Of a DNA stretch of 64,000 bases, positions 25,685 through 33,195 are shown piece by piece. The notes beneath the pieces are model-generated. The model was given only the letters and a program-made list of their open reading frames with translations, made no database searches and was not told where the DNA came from. A program made the translations under genes and the position numbers. Location: positions 1-64,000 of the forward strand of contig NZ_KB907934.1 in NCBI RefSeq assembly GCF_000382285.1, in the 5' to 3' direction. This DNA comes from Solimonas variicoloris DSM 15731 (GTDB taxonomy: Bacteria; Pseudomonadota; Gammaproteobacteria; Nevskiales; Nevskiaceae). Each line of letters opens with the position of its first letter. Position 1 is the first letter of the stretch.

Positions 25685-25719
25685 CTCCGCCGAGGGATGT
25701 TGCACATCCCCCGGCGGAG
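25685..25719. repeat. Hairpin with 16-bp arms and 3-nt loop
   Basis: CTCCGCCGAGGGATGT, loop TGC, ACATCCCCCGGCGGAG; one mismatch in 16 pairs. No T-run follows on either strand. Role unknown (structured RNA or single-strand recognition site). Confidence 0.65.
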
Positions 25720-25739
25720 GGCCGGTAGCCTACATCGCG

Positions 25740-26130
25740 CCCGGCAGCGTCAAGGCGGACCCGCGCAAGCGCGGGCGGCTTGCGCCCGTTCACCGCGCGC
25801 TGCGCGCGCTTCGGATGCTCCGCATTCGATGAACGGTGCCGCCGACCTTGACCCTGCCAATCGCCTCCTGCCGTCCAGGACCACGGACCTTGCCTCGGCT
25901 CGTCGCGCCGAGGTAGCGCACCGTGCGCCGATCCTTGGGCGAAGCCGGTGCAGGGAGCGCAGCGACCGTCCCCGGTTCTGTCTGAGCGCGCAGCGCGAGT
26001 CCCCGGGGTTCTCAGGGGCGCGGCGCGAGCGCCCTTGAGCGGGTCAAGGGCAGCGCCCTTGCGGGTGTCGGGCAGCGCCCGACTGGCCACGTAGCGGCCA
26101 CCAAGGAGTTTGCAGTCGTTGCCCCTGCAA
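25740..26130. repeat. Tract of short perfect hairpins with AGC-type 3-nt loops
   Basis: Examples: CAAGGGC-AGC-GCCCTTG (26045-26061) and GTCGGGC-AGC-GCCCGAC (26067-26083), followed by further GC palindromes. A similar tract lies at 27320-27840. No codon-like pattern supports a protein. Confidence 0.5.
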
Positions 26131-26172
26131 GCGGAGCGCGCAGCTTCCGTGTCGGCGCTGTTGCGCAGCTGG

Positions 26173-27255
26173 CTACACGAGCCGCCGTCCCGGGTAATAG
26201 ACGGCATCCAGGTTCGCGAGCGACCGGACCTTGAGCAGCGGTTTCATCCAGCCGCGCCACGGCCCGGTGCCGTCGCGACCGCCGGCATGGTAGCGCCGGC
26301 CGTCGCCGCGACCTTCGGCTGAAACACTCGGCAGGCGCTCGCACCATCGCGCCTTGTAGATCGAAACGACCGATCGCCGGGTACTGACGTAGAGCACGCC
26401 ATCGATCCGCCGCCGCTGGCGTTCGGCCGCGTCTCTCCTGGCGCGCTCGTCATCGGAGTCCGGGTGGCCGATGCTGATCGCCTCCGCGTAGAAGCTCAAT
26501 TTCCGCTCCGGCGGCGAGGCCCATCGCTGCTGCGGCGCGGACCAGGTTTCGTCCGATTGCTGGACTTCAATGACGATGCGCAGCTCGTGCTCGCCGAGCT
26601 CGGCGCGAATCATCGCGTCCGGCAGCAGCCCGCCCGGGCGGAGGTCGAGTCCGCGCGGACCCAGGTAGCGGCCCGGCAGAACCTCGATCGCGTTCGCGAG
26701 CTGCTGGTCAAGCCAGTCGGAAAGGTCGATGTCGCGCTCAGCCGCCGCCTTGTGGATCAGGCTGTGCGCGATCCATCCGACGCTGACCGCGCGACCGACC
26801 GCGTTCTGGCTTCTGTAGCCGTTCTGGATCGCCCAAGCCGCGTGCTGCAGAACCAGCTCATGAATGACCTTGGGGCCGCCGACTTCGCCGCGCCGGGTGA
26901 CCGGCCGGATCGCACGTTCAGCCGGACTCAGGTGCTCCGCGATCGCGTCGGCGCCGGCCTGGGTCAGCACATACACCGCCGTCGGTGCCGGGCTGATGAT
27001 GCGCTGGATGTAGCCGTGCTTTCTTGCGCGCTTCAGCAGGTCGTGCGCGCCGGATCGCGAGAGGTTCGCGATGGCCGCGAGCACTTGCCAGTCGATGACC
27101 CGCCAGGCCCAGAGCTGTGCCAGCAAGAGACGCATCTTCTCGCGGCCGCGCGCGCGGTCCAGGCCGCCGGGCTTCCATTTGCCGGGCGGCCTGCGCGGTT
27201 GCCGCAGCTCCTGCGGCGCTGGAGCGGACTGGGTGTCCGGTGTTGTCGTCCTCAT
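26173..27255 (-). CDS. Winged-helix protein with PD-(D/E)xK-like domain (replication-relaxation-like)
   Basis: A 360-residue protein. After a basic start, residues ~40-120 form a winged helix (WRVIDWQVLAAIANLSRSGA, then LLKRARKHGYIQRI and VYVLTQAGADAIAEHL). The second half has LPDAMIRAEL followed by LRIVIEVQQS, which fits a PD...ExQ core as in replication-relaxation (Replic_Relax) proteins and nuclease-like folds. The C-terminus ends KVRSLANLDAVYYPGRR. Proteins of this kind occur in mobile elements beside replication or mobilisation genes. It is transcribed opposite to the rest of the island. Whether it cuts DNA is unknown; Gln replaces the catalytic Lys. Confidence 0.6.
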   Translation of the reverse strand: MRTTTPDTQSAPAPQELRQPRRPPGKWKPGGLDRARGREKMRLLLAQLWAWRVIDWQVLAAIANLSRSGAHDLLKRARKHGYIQRIISPAPTAVYVLTQAGADAIAEHLSPAERAIRPVTRRGEVGGPKVIHELVLQHAAWAIQNGYRSQNAVGRAVSVGWIAHSLIHKAAAERDIDLSDWLDQQLANAIEVLPGRYLGPRGLDLRPGGLLPDAMIRAELGEHELRIVIEVQQSDETWSAPQQRWASPPERKLSFYAEAISIGHPDSDDERARRDAAERQRRRIDGVLYVSTRRSVVSIYKARWCERLPSVSAEGRGDGRRYHAGGRDGTGPWRGWMKPLLKVRSLANLDAVYYPGRRLV

Positions 27256-28244
27256 GTGCGCGTCCTGTCTGAGCGAGGTTGCTTGCTCCAGGTGCGCGCC
27301 TCTTCTGCGCCGACCACCACCCCGCTTGACGCGGGGCCCCGGACGGTCGGCTGCGCGCCAAATCCCTGCCTTCGCTTCGCGAAGTCATTGATTTGGCTTG
27401 CCTACGTGCCGCTGCGCGGCACTGCGCGCCCGCGTCCACCCCGCTGGCGCGGGGCCCCGTACCGCCGTGCTTGCCCTTCGGACGCTGCGCGTCCTGCGCC
27501 TCGCTGCACTCGTTGCGCGCGCGCCACCGCTACGCGGCGGCACGCCGTCTTCGACGGCTCTCGCGGACTCGCACACTTCGTGTGCTCGACCTCGCGGAAT
27601 CCGACCCCAATTTTCCGTGCTGCGCACGAAAAATCGGGGACCCCGCCGGATTTCGCGAGGCAACCGCTCGACCTCGGTTTCAGCGTCGTCGCTGCCGCGC
27701 CGCCGCTGAAACCGAGGCTGCGCGCCGCACGTTCCGTGCGCCGCTTGGCCGCGAACCCGGCGTGCCGCCGCGTCGTCTTTTTTTCGTGCTGACGCACGAA
27801 AAAATCCATGCCGCCTGCCGCCCCCGGCGACGGCTGCGCCGCCGTCGGGGACCCCCTAGCGGCAGCCGACATGGACCGACTAGCTCTGGCGCGCGCTCGC
27901 GTTCCGGTCGCGATATTTCTGACAGCCCCGAACGATCGCTGCGCGACCGCGCCTGCGGCGCTTCGTCCGGGTCCCGTGGCTGTCAGAAATGCGACCTGCA
28001 CGCGGAAGCCGCCGTGCGTCTGCAGCTTCGCTGGCGCACGGCGATCGTGCCGGGATCACTGCATCCGGCACGTAGGCTGCACCGCTGTTCCGCTGTCGCG
28101 AACAGCGCGCCAGTCCGCTATGATTTGCATCGGTCACATCGCATCCCCAACGCCGCCACCGCTGATGACCTGACGTTCGCATCTCCTCATTGATCTGCAT
28201 ATCCGCAGACCCATTGCGCCCGAAATTCGGGCAAGGAGATCGAC
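27256..28244. other. Large non-coding gap filled with short hairpins
   Basis: Nearly 1 kb without a credible gene: open frames exist on both strands but have random composition. It is dominated by perfect palindromes with tiny loops (separate entry). A TATGAT box at 28119-28124 after GCTGTTC...GAACAGC (28084-28106) may be the promoter of the following small gene. Confidence 0.6.
27320..27840. repeat. Dense array of short perfect inverted repeats with 3-5 nt loops
   Basis: CCCCGC-TTGAC-GCGGGG (27320-27336), GTGCCGC-TGC-GCGGCAC (27406-27422), GCCGTC-TTC-GACGGC (27544-27558), GCACAC-TTC-GTGTGC (27571-27585), and TTTTTTCGTGC-TGAC-GCACGAAAAAA (27779-27804; 11-bp arms). Others lie between, for example a near-perfect copy of the last type at 27610-27634. 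The regular small loops (TTC, TGC) are not expected from GC content alone. Confidence 0.6.
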
Positions 28245-28481
28245 ATGAACGTCACCACCAACCGCCTCGCCGGCATCGTCTGTTCGCGCTGCCAGTACCG
28301 CAGCGAATCGCCCGCCGAGCAGACGAAGTTCACCCGCTTCACGCTCCGCGATCAGTCGCCGAGCAGACCGGCGATCCTGTGCCCAAGATGCACCGAGAAG
28401 CTGCTCCGCCAGTTGCACGAGTTCCTGAGCAGCTACACTCCGCCGCCGGCGTTCTGGCGCGACGGCCGGAGCGTTCGATGA
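28245..28481 (+). CDS. Small protein with two CxxC pairs (zinc-ribbon-like), unknown
   Basis: A 78-residue protein with a good ribosome site (AAGGAG, 8 bp ahead of ATG). IVCSRCQYRS and ILCPRCTEKL are two CxxC knuckles about 34 residues apart, suggesting a single zinc ribbon. The rest has no known match. Its stop overlaps the ATG of the Card1-like gene (ATGA), so both were translated together; it could have been a partner of that nuclease. Confidence 0.6.
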   Translation: MNVTTNRLAGIVCSRCQYRSESPAEQTKFTRFTLRDQSPSRPAILCPRCTEKLLRQLHEFLSSYTPPPAFWRDGRSVR

Positions 28482-29244
28482 ACGTAACCGGCAACGAAAA
28501 CTCCGCGCTGATCGCGCACCTTGGCGCGCACGGGATCACCGTGCGCGCCGTCGCCAGCGACGCGCCGGCGTGGCGCGATCGCGTCGAGCGCTGGTGGCCG
28601 ATGACCACGTGGCTGGCACAGAACGCGGTCGGCCTCGACGCGCTGTTCGGCAAGCTCAACTACGCGGCGCGCGAGGCGCGCGAGCAGTGGCCGGCGCAGT
28701 CCCGGCAGTCGCTCGTGGTCGGCGAGTACGGCCGCGAGACGCTGGAGCGGGCGCAGGGCGTGCGGGCTCGTGAAGTGGAGCACCGAGACGGAGGTCGAGT
28801 TCGCGTCGCGCGAAGCCTGTCGCTACCTGAGCGGGGAAATGGTTCGAGCACTGGACCTGGAGCATGGTGAGCGACAGCGGCCCGCGGTGCTGCGCCGCGA
28901 GTGTCACCGTCAGCTGGCGCGATGCCGGCGGACAAGACCGCCACGGTGAACTTGATCTCGCCGTGCTCGATCATGAGCGCCTGCTTGTCGTCGAGTGCAA
29001 GACTTCCAGCAGCGTTTTCCACAGGCAGCGCCGCTACGAACGCGCGCTCGCGCGGCTCGATCGCTGGCGCAGTCAGGACGGTTCGGGCGCCGATAGCGTG
29101 CTGTTGTCGGCCCGATGGATCGGCCCAGACCTGCGCGACGACATCCGGGCGCGCGGTGTCGAGTGCTTCGACAATACGCAGCTTGCCGTATTTCAGGCGT
29201 TCGTCAGAAAGTGGGCTGCGTCGCCGGAGCGCGCCGCCGCGTGA
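28478..29244 (+). pseudogene. CARF-less Card1/Can2-type (DUF1887) nuclease, broken by two +1 frameshifts
   Basis: Three frames must be joined to recover a protein of about 255 residues. The first frame runs from ATG 28478 to ~28757 (LDALFGKLNYAAREA), the second covers ~28758-28838 (GLVKWSTETEVEFASREACR then YLSGE), the third ~28839-29244 (WFEHWTW, later HGELDLAVLDHERLLVVECK). The third-position GC preference switches frame at exactly these points. YLSGEWFE and ELDLAVL...LLVVECKT match the DUF1887 family, whose nuclease core is the E-L-D ... E-C-K motif. One extra base in each of CAGGGCG and GGGAAATGG would explain both shifts. The usual N-terminal CARF domain (about 150 residues) is absent: the neighbouring small gene occupies that space. 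No CRISPR array is present. Confidence 0.7.
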
Positions 29245-29253
29245 CCGGATGCC

Positions 29254-29517
29254 TCAAGGGTCGCGCAGCGACGGGCGGACTACCTGCGCGAGCATGTCTC
29301 GCGCGATCGCTTTCGAGCGCGTGACGCCGACAGGAACAGGCCCTTTCGATCGCAACTTGACCCATTCGCGGGCTTCCTGTTCGCCGCCGACCAGCCGGCA
29401 GAAGTATTTCCAGAGGTCGCCGTCGATGGACACTGTGCTGCGGCCTTCCGGTGTCCACACGCGCACGCGCGCGGTTCCGTAGTCGTCTGGGGAAATGGGC
29501 ACTTGAGGACGAGGCAC
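29254..29517 (-). CDS. Small protein of unknown function
   Basis: An 87-residue frame with GTG start at 29517 (VPRPQVPISPDDYG). STVSIDGDLWKYFCRLVGGE and EAREWVKLRSK look like a small folded domain with one beta strand and helices, reminiscent of ribbon-helix-helix proteins but without a firm match. It is convergent with the broken nuclease gene (9 bp apart) and divergent from the secreted-protein gene at 29598; an 18-bp palindrome lies between. Confidence 0.4.
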   Translation of the reverse strand: MPRPQVPISPDDYGTARVRVWTPEGRSTVSIDGDLWKYFCRLVGGEQEAREWVKLRSKGPVPVGVTRSKAIARDMLAQVVRPSLRDP

Positions 29518-29539
29518 CCGGCCACTATAGTAGCCGAGA

Positions 29540-29557
29540 ATGGTATGAAAGTACCAT
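29540..29557. promoter_or_regulatory. Inverted repeat between divergent genes
   Basis: ATGGTA-TGAAAG-TACCAT, perfect 6-bp arms, between the small minus-strand gene and the exported-protein gene. Possible operator shared by both. Confidence 0.4.
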
Positions 29558-29597
29558 TTAAGATGCAAACGACCGACAAGGTAAGAAGGGGGCAGGG

Positions 29598-30221
29598 ATG
29601 ATCCGGTTATTCGTGTTCTTGGGATTGGCACTGATGGTTGGCGACGCGATGGCGGCGAAGGCGGTCCAGCACACGCTCGACGCGGGGCCAGCCTCGGTGA
29701 CCGATGCGGCGAGCGCTGAAACCGCGCCAGACGTTTTCTGGAAGATCAGCCAGCATCGACGGCTGCAGGGTCAGCTTTTCACGACGGACGAAATCGTCGT
29801 CCGTGTATCAAGCCAATGCGGGCCGGCTGACGCTTATTGCGTGGACCTCATCAACCGGGAGACGAACGCCCCTTTGGTGTTCCACCTGCGCGACGGATGG
29901 AAAGTCACGCACATCCCGGCGGACAATCTCGCGTCATACGAGGGGAAGAAGTCCGGTTCGTTGTGTGAATGGCACACAACGACCAGGACAGGCAATACCT
30001 ACAAGACCGGATTCTTTGGTGGCGACTGCGCCAGCTTCTTCGTCTACATGGATGTGGCCACGTATTCGGAGCATGCTAGCTATCACTACGAGCCCGTGCC
30101 TTTCAGGCCCGCGCACCGGAGTCTGTACGATGTCGATACCTTCAGCCCCGGCAACATGCCTTTCACGTTGCAGGCCGTGACGCAGGCGGAGTACCAAGCT
30201 TTTCTCGCGAGGATGAAGTGA
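29598..30221 (+). CDS. Exported protein of unknown function
   Basis: A 207-residue protein with signal peptide MIRLFVFLGLALMVGDAMAA, so it acts in the periplasm or outside. Cysteines in SSQCGPADAYCVDL and SLCEWHTTTR...GGDCASFF suggest two disulfides. The mature core (VFHLRDGWKVTHIPADNLAS, later SFFVYMDVATYSE) shows beta-rich alternation. I recognise no family. GC and codon use are lower than the surrounding island, in keeping with separate acquisition. Confidence 0.7.
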   Translation: MIRLFVFLGLALMVGDAMAAKAVQHTLDAGPASVTDAASAETAPDVFWKISQHRRLQGQLFTTDEIVVRVSSQCGPADAYCVDLINRETNAPLVFHLRDGWKVTHIPADNLASYEGKKSGSLCEWHTTTRTGNTYKTGFFGGDCASFFVYMDVATYSEHASYHYEPVPFRPAHRSLYDVDTFSPGNMPFTLQAVTQAEYQAFLARMK

Positions 30222-30558
30222 GCTCGAGCGAAGAGAGAGCGTCGCCACCAGGCATGATCTGGAAGTGCTCGACCAAGCCGCCGGGCGAGGGGGCCGGTAA
30301 GCCGAAATCGCCCCGTCTGTAGACGGAAACATGGCTCGTCGAGGCACAATCGAAGCTCATGACCGTGAAACGGCGGAAGTTTCCGCGCGCCCGCGGCGCG
30401 CTGCCGCAGGGGCGCTGCCCTGCACCCTGATGCCCAGACTTCGCGCCGGGTACCATAGCCGGAGCGGAGGAAGCCTTGGAAATTTCGTGAGTCGGCAGGA
30501 GGATTGCGGTGGATTCCACTGCAGGAAAGAAGGGGCGTCTCAGGCCGATGACCTGACC
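30222..30558. other. Intergenic stretch, possible lost start of a small gene
   Basis: 337 bp without a sure gene. At 30495-30512 a strong AGGAGG precedes a GTG (30510) whose frame ends after 15 codons; one added G in the GGGG run at ~30533 would join it to the small membrane protein frame that follows. Confidence 0.4.
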
Positions 30559-30723
30559 ATGCGGCGTCGGGCCGCCGAGCTTGAGCAACTGGCGGCGCAG
30601 ACCCGGCTGCTCAAGGCTCAAGCGGAACTAATGGCGGTGAAACAGCGCTGGAACACCATCGCCGTCGTCGCCATCGCCGCCATGTTTGTCGTCGTTCTGC
30701 TCGTGAAAATGTTGCGGCATTGA
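30559..30723 (+). CDS. Small membrane protein, coiled coil plus C-terminal anchor
   Basis: 54 residues from ATG 30559: a charged helical N-terminal half (MRRRAAELEQLAAQTRLLKA) likely forming a coiled coil, then one transmembrane helix (IAVVAIAAMFVVVLLVKML). The true start may be the GTG at 30510 if a 1-base deletion in a G-run is real or an assembly error. It precedes the type I restriction operon by 115 bp. Confidence 0.45.
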   Translation: MRRRAAELEQLAAQTRLLKAQAELMAVKQRWNTIAVVAIAAMFVVVLLVKMLRH

Positions 30724-30837
30724 TGCCCGGCAGTACGCCGCAGGCTCGGCTTTTGAGCCAGAAGCTGCGCCAGAATTCAGCACTGACAGTCGCGGCGGCT
30801 GCGCGCTCGTGGCCCCGAATAACACACAACAAGACCA

Positions 30838-33195
30838 ATGGATCAAAGCCAGCTCAAGTGGATCGCCGACTTCATCTGGAACATCGCCGATGACCGCCTG
30901 CGCGACGTGTACGTCCGCGGCAAGTACCGCGATGTCATCCTGCCGTTCATCGTCCTGCGCCGCCTCGACGCCGTGCTGGAACCGACCAAGGATGCGGTGC
31001 TGGAGCGCAAGAAACTGCTCGATGCCGCCAATGTCGCCAATCAGGACGGCGCGCTGCGCGCCGCCGCCGGGCAGGCGTTCTACAACACCTCGCAGTTCAC
31101 GCTCGCCCGGCTCAAGGCCGGCGGCAAGGGCCAGCGCCTGCGTGACGACTTCACCGACTACCTCGACGGTTTTTCGGCGAACGTCCAGGACATCCTCACC
31201 AAGTTCAAGTTCCGCGAACAGATACAGACGCTGGTGGACGCCGACATCCTCGGCTTCCTGATCGAAGACTTTCTCGATCCGGACATCAACCTCTCCCCGC
31301 TGCCGGTCAAGGACGCGGACGGCCGCGTCAAGCTTCCCGCGCTCGACAACCACGGCATGGGCACCGTGTTCGAGGAGCTGATCCGCCGCTTCAACGAAGA
31401 GAACAACGAGGAAGCCGGCGAGCACTTCACGCCGCGCGACGTGGTCAAGCTGATGGCGAAGCTGCTGTTCATGCCGGTCGCCGAGCAGATCCAGTCCGGC
31501 ACCTACCTGCTGTACGACGGAAGCTGTGGCACCGGCGGCATGCTCACCGTGGCCGAAGAAGCCCTGCACGAACTGGCGAGGCAGCACGGCAAGGAAGTTT
31601 CCATCCACCTCTACGGGCAGGAGATCAACCCGGAAACCTACGCCATCTGCAAGGCAGACCTGCTGCTCAAGGGCGAAGGCGACGAGGCCGACAACATCGT
31701 CGGCGGCGCCGACAAGTCCACGCTCTCGGCCGATCAGTTCCGCTCGCGCGAATTCGACTTCATGCTCTCCAATCCACCATACGGCAAGAGCTGGAAGACC
31801 GATCTCGACCGCATGGGCGGCAAGCAGGGCTTCAATGATCCACGCTTCATCGTCAAACACGGCGGCGACCCGGAGTTCAAGCTCATCACGCGCTCATCCG
31901 ACGGCCAGCTCATGTTCCTCGTGAACAAGCTGTCGAAGATGAAGCACGGCACCCCTCTCGGCAGCCGCATCGCACTCGTCCACAACGGCTCGGCGCTGTT
32001 CACTGGCGACGCCGGGCAGGGAGAAAGCAACATCCGCCGCTGGGTGATCGAGAACGACTGGCTCGAAGCCATCATCGCCCTGCCGCTCAACATCTTCTAC
32101 AACACCGGCATCGCCACCTACATCTGGGTGCTCACCAACCGCAAGGCCGGGCACCGCCGTGGCAAGGTGCAGTTGATCGACGCCAGCGGCTGGTCCCAGC
32201 CGCTGCGCCGCAACCTCGGCAAGAAGAACTGCGAACTGTCCGACAACGACATCGCGCGTATTCTCGGCGGCTACCTTGCTGAGCCGCAGGACAGCGCCGA
32301 GTGCAAGTGGTTCGACAACGAAGACTTCGGCTACTGGAAGATCACCGTCGAACGCCCGCTGCGCCTGAAAAGCCAGTTGAAGCCCGCCGCCATCGAAACG
32401 CTGCGCTTCGCCTCGGGCGATGAGGCTCTGCGTGCCGAACTGTGGGCCAGATACGGCGACAAGCTCTACACCGGCTTCGCCAAGCTGAAACCGGAGATTG
32501 AGGCATGGCTGAAAGGCGACAGCGAGGATGAGGACGCCGACGGCGGCGGCGAGGATGGCGAGGACAGCGCACCGGCCAGGAAAGCCGTGCCCGAAAAGCG
32601 CCGCAAGAAGCTGCTCGATGCCACGACATGGCAGCGCGACAAGGCGCTGCTCGATCTGGCGCTGCTGGCGCAGAAGGACTTGGGCGACGCCGTGTTCGAC
32701 GACCACAACGTCTTCCGCGCCAAGTTCGACGCGGCGATGAAGGCGCACGACAAGAAGCTCTCCGCCTCAGACAAGAAGGCCATCTTCAAGGCCGTGAGCT
32801 GGCGCGACGACACCGCGCCGCCGGTGGTCGCCAAGCGCACAAAGCTGAAGAAGGGCGAGCACTTCGAGCCGGGCTTTGACGGCGCGACTCTGGAAACCGT
32901 GGGCAAGGATCGCTTCATGGTCGAGTACGAACCCGATAGCGACCTGCGCGACACCGAGCAGGTGCCGCTGAAGGAGCCGGGCGGCATCGAGGCGTTCTTC
33001 GCGCGGGAGGTGCTGCCGCACGCAGGCGATGCGTGGATAGACGGCGAGAAGACCCAGATCGGCTACGAAATCTCCTTCGCCCGCTACTTCTACAAGCCCG
33101 CGCCGCTGAGATCGCTGGCGGAAATCCGCGCGGACATCCTGAAGCTGGAACAGCAGACCGAAGGCTTGCTGCACAAGATTGTGGGGGCGGCGTGA
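30838..33195 (+). CDS. hsdM: Type I restriction-modification DNA methyltransferase (M) subunit
   Basis: A 785-residue N6-adenine methyltransferase. The N-terminal HsdM_N helices (IADFIWNIADDRLRDVYVRG) are followed by the SAM motif DGSCGTGGML at 226-235 and the catalytic NPPY at 312-315. An acidic low-complexity stretch (about residues 562-576) splits off a C-terminal extension. It methylates the host DNA at sites picked by HsdS and is required for restriction too. hsdS starts on its last stop base (TGATG), so the subunits are coupled. Confidence 0.96.
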   Translation: MDQSQLKWIADFIWNIADDRLRDVYVRGKYRDVILPFIVLRRLDAVLEPTKDAVLERKKLLDAANVANQDGALRAAAGQAFYNTSQFTLARLKAGGKGQRLRDDFTDYLDGFSANVQDILTKFKFREQIQTLVDADILGFLIEDFLDPDINLSPLPVKDADGRVKLPALDNHGMGTVFEELIRRFNEENNEEAGEHFTPRDVVKLMAKLLFMPVAEQIQSGTYLLYDGSCGTGGMLTVAEEALHELARQHGKEVSIHLYGQEINPETYAICKADLLLKGEGDEADNIVGGADKSTLSADQFRSREFDFMLSNPPYGKSWKTDLDRMGGKQGFNDPRFIVKHGGDPEFKLITRSSDGQLMFLVNKLSKMKHGTPLGSRIALVHNGSALFTGDAGQGESNIRRWVIENDWLEAIIALPLNIFYNTGIATYIWVLTNRKAGHRRGKVQLIDASGWSQPLRRNLGKKNCELSDNDIARILGGYLAEPQDSAECKWFDNEDFGYWKITVERPLRLKSQLKPAAIETLRFASGDEALRAELWARYGDKLYTGFAKLKPEIEAWLKGDSEDEDADGGGEDGEDSAPARKAVPEKRRKKLLDATTWQRDKALLDLALLAQKDLGDAVFDDHNVFRAKFDAAMKAHDKKLSASDKKAIFKAVSWRDDTAPPVVAKRTKLKKGEHFEPGFDGATLETVGKDRFMVEYEPDSDLRDTEQVPLKEPGGIEAFFAREVLPHAGDAWIDGEKTQIGYEISFARYFYKPAPLRSLAEIRADILKLEQQTEGLLHKIVGAA

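Larger units (their letters stand above)
25352..26172. other. Non-coding region with iteron-like repeats and hairpins
   Basis: 820 bp with no plausible gene. The first ~270 bp hold repeated TTGTCGAGATGT elements in both orientations around a 14-bp-arm palindrome; next is a 16-bp-arm hairpin at 25685-25719; the rest (25740-26130) is a run of short GC-rich hairpins. Each is listed separately. Confidence 0.7.

Noticed and set aside
28084-28124. Promoter of the CxxC small gene (GCTGTTC/GAACAGC next to TATGAT)
   Set aside because: No matching -35 box; mentioned only as a possibility.
27392-28193. Open frames on both strands in the large island gap
   Set aside because: Compositions are random, no ribosome site, and frames run through many perfect hairpins.
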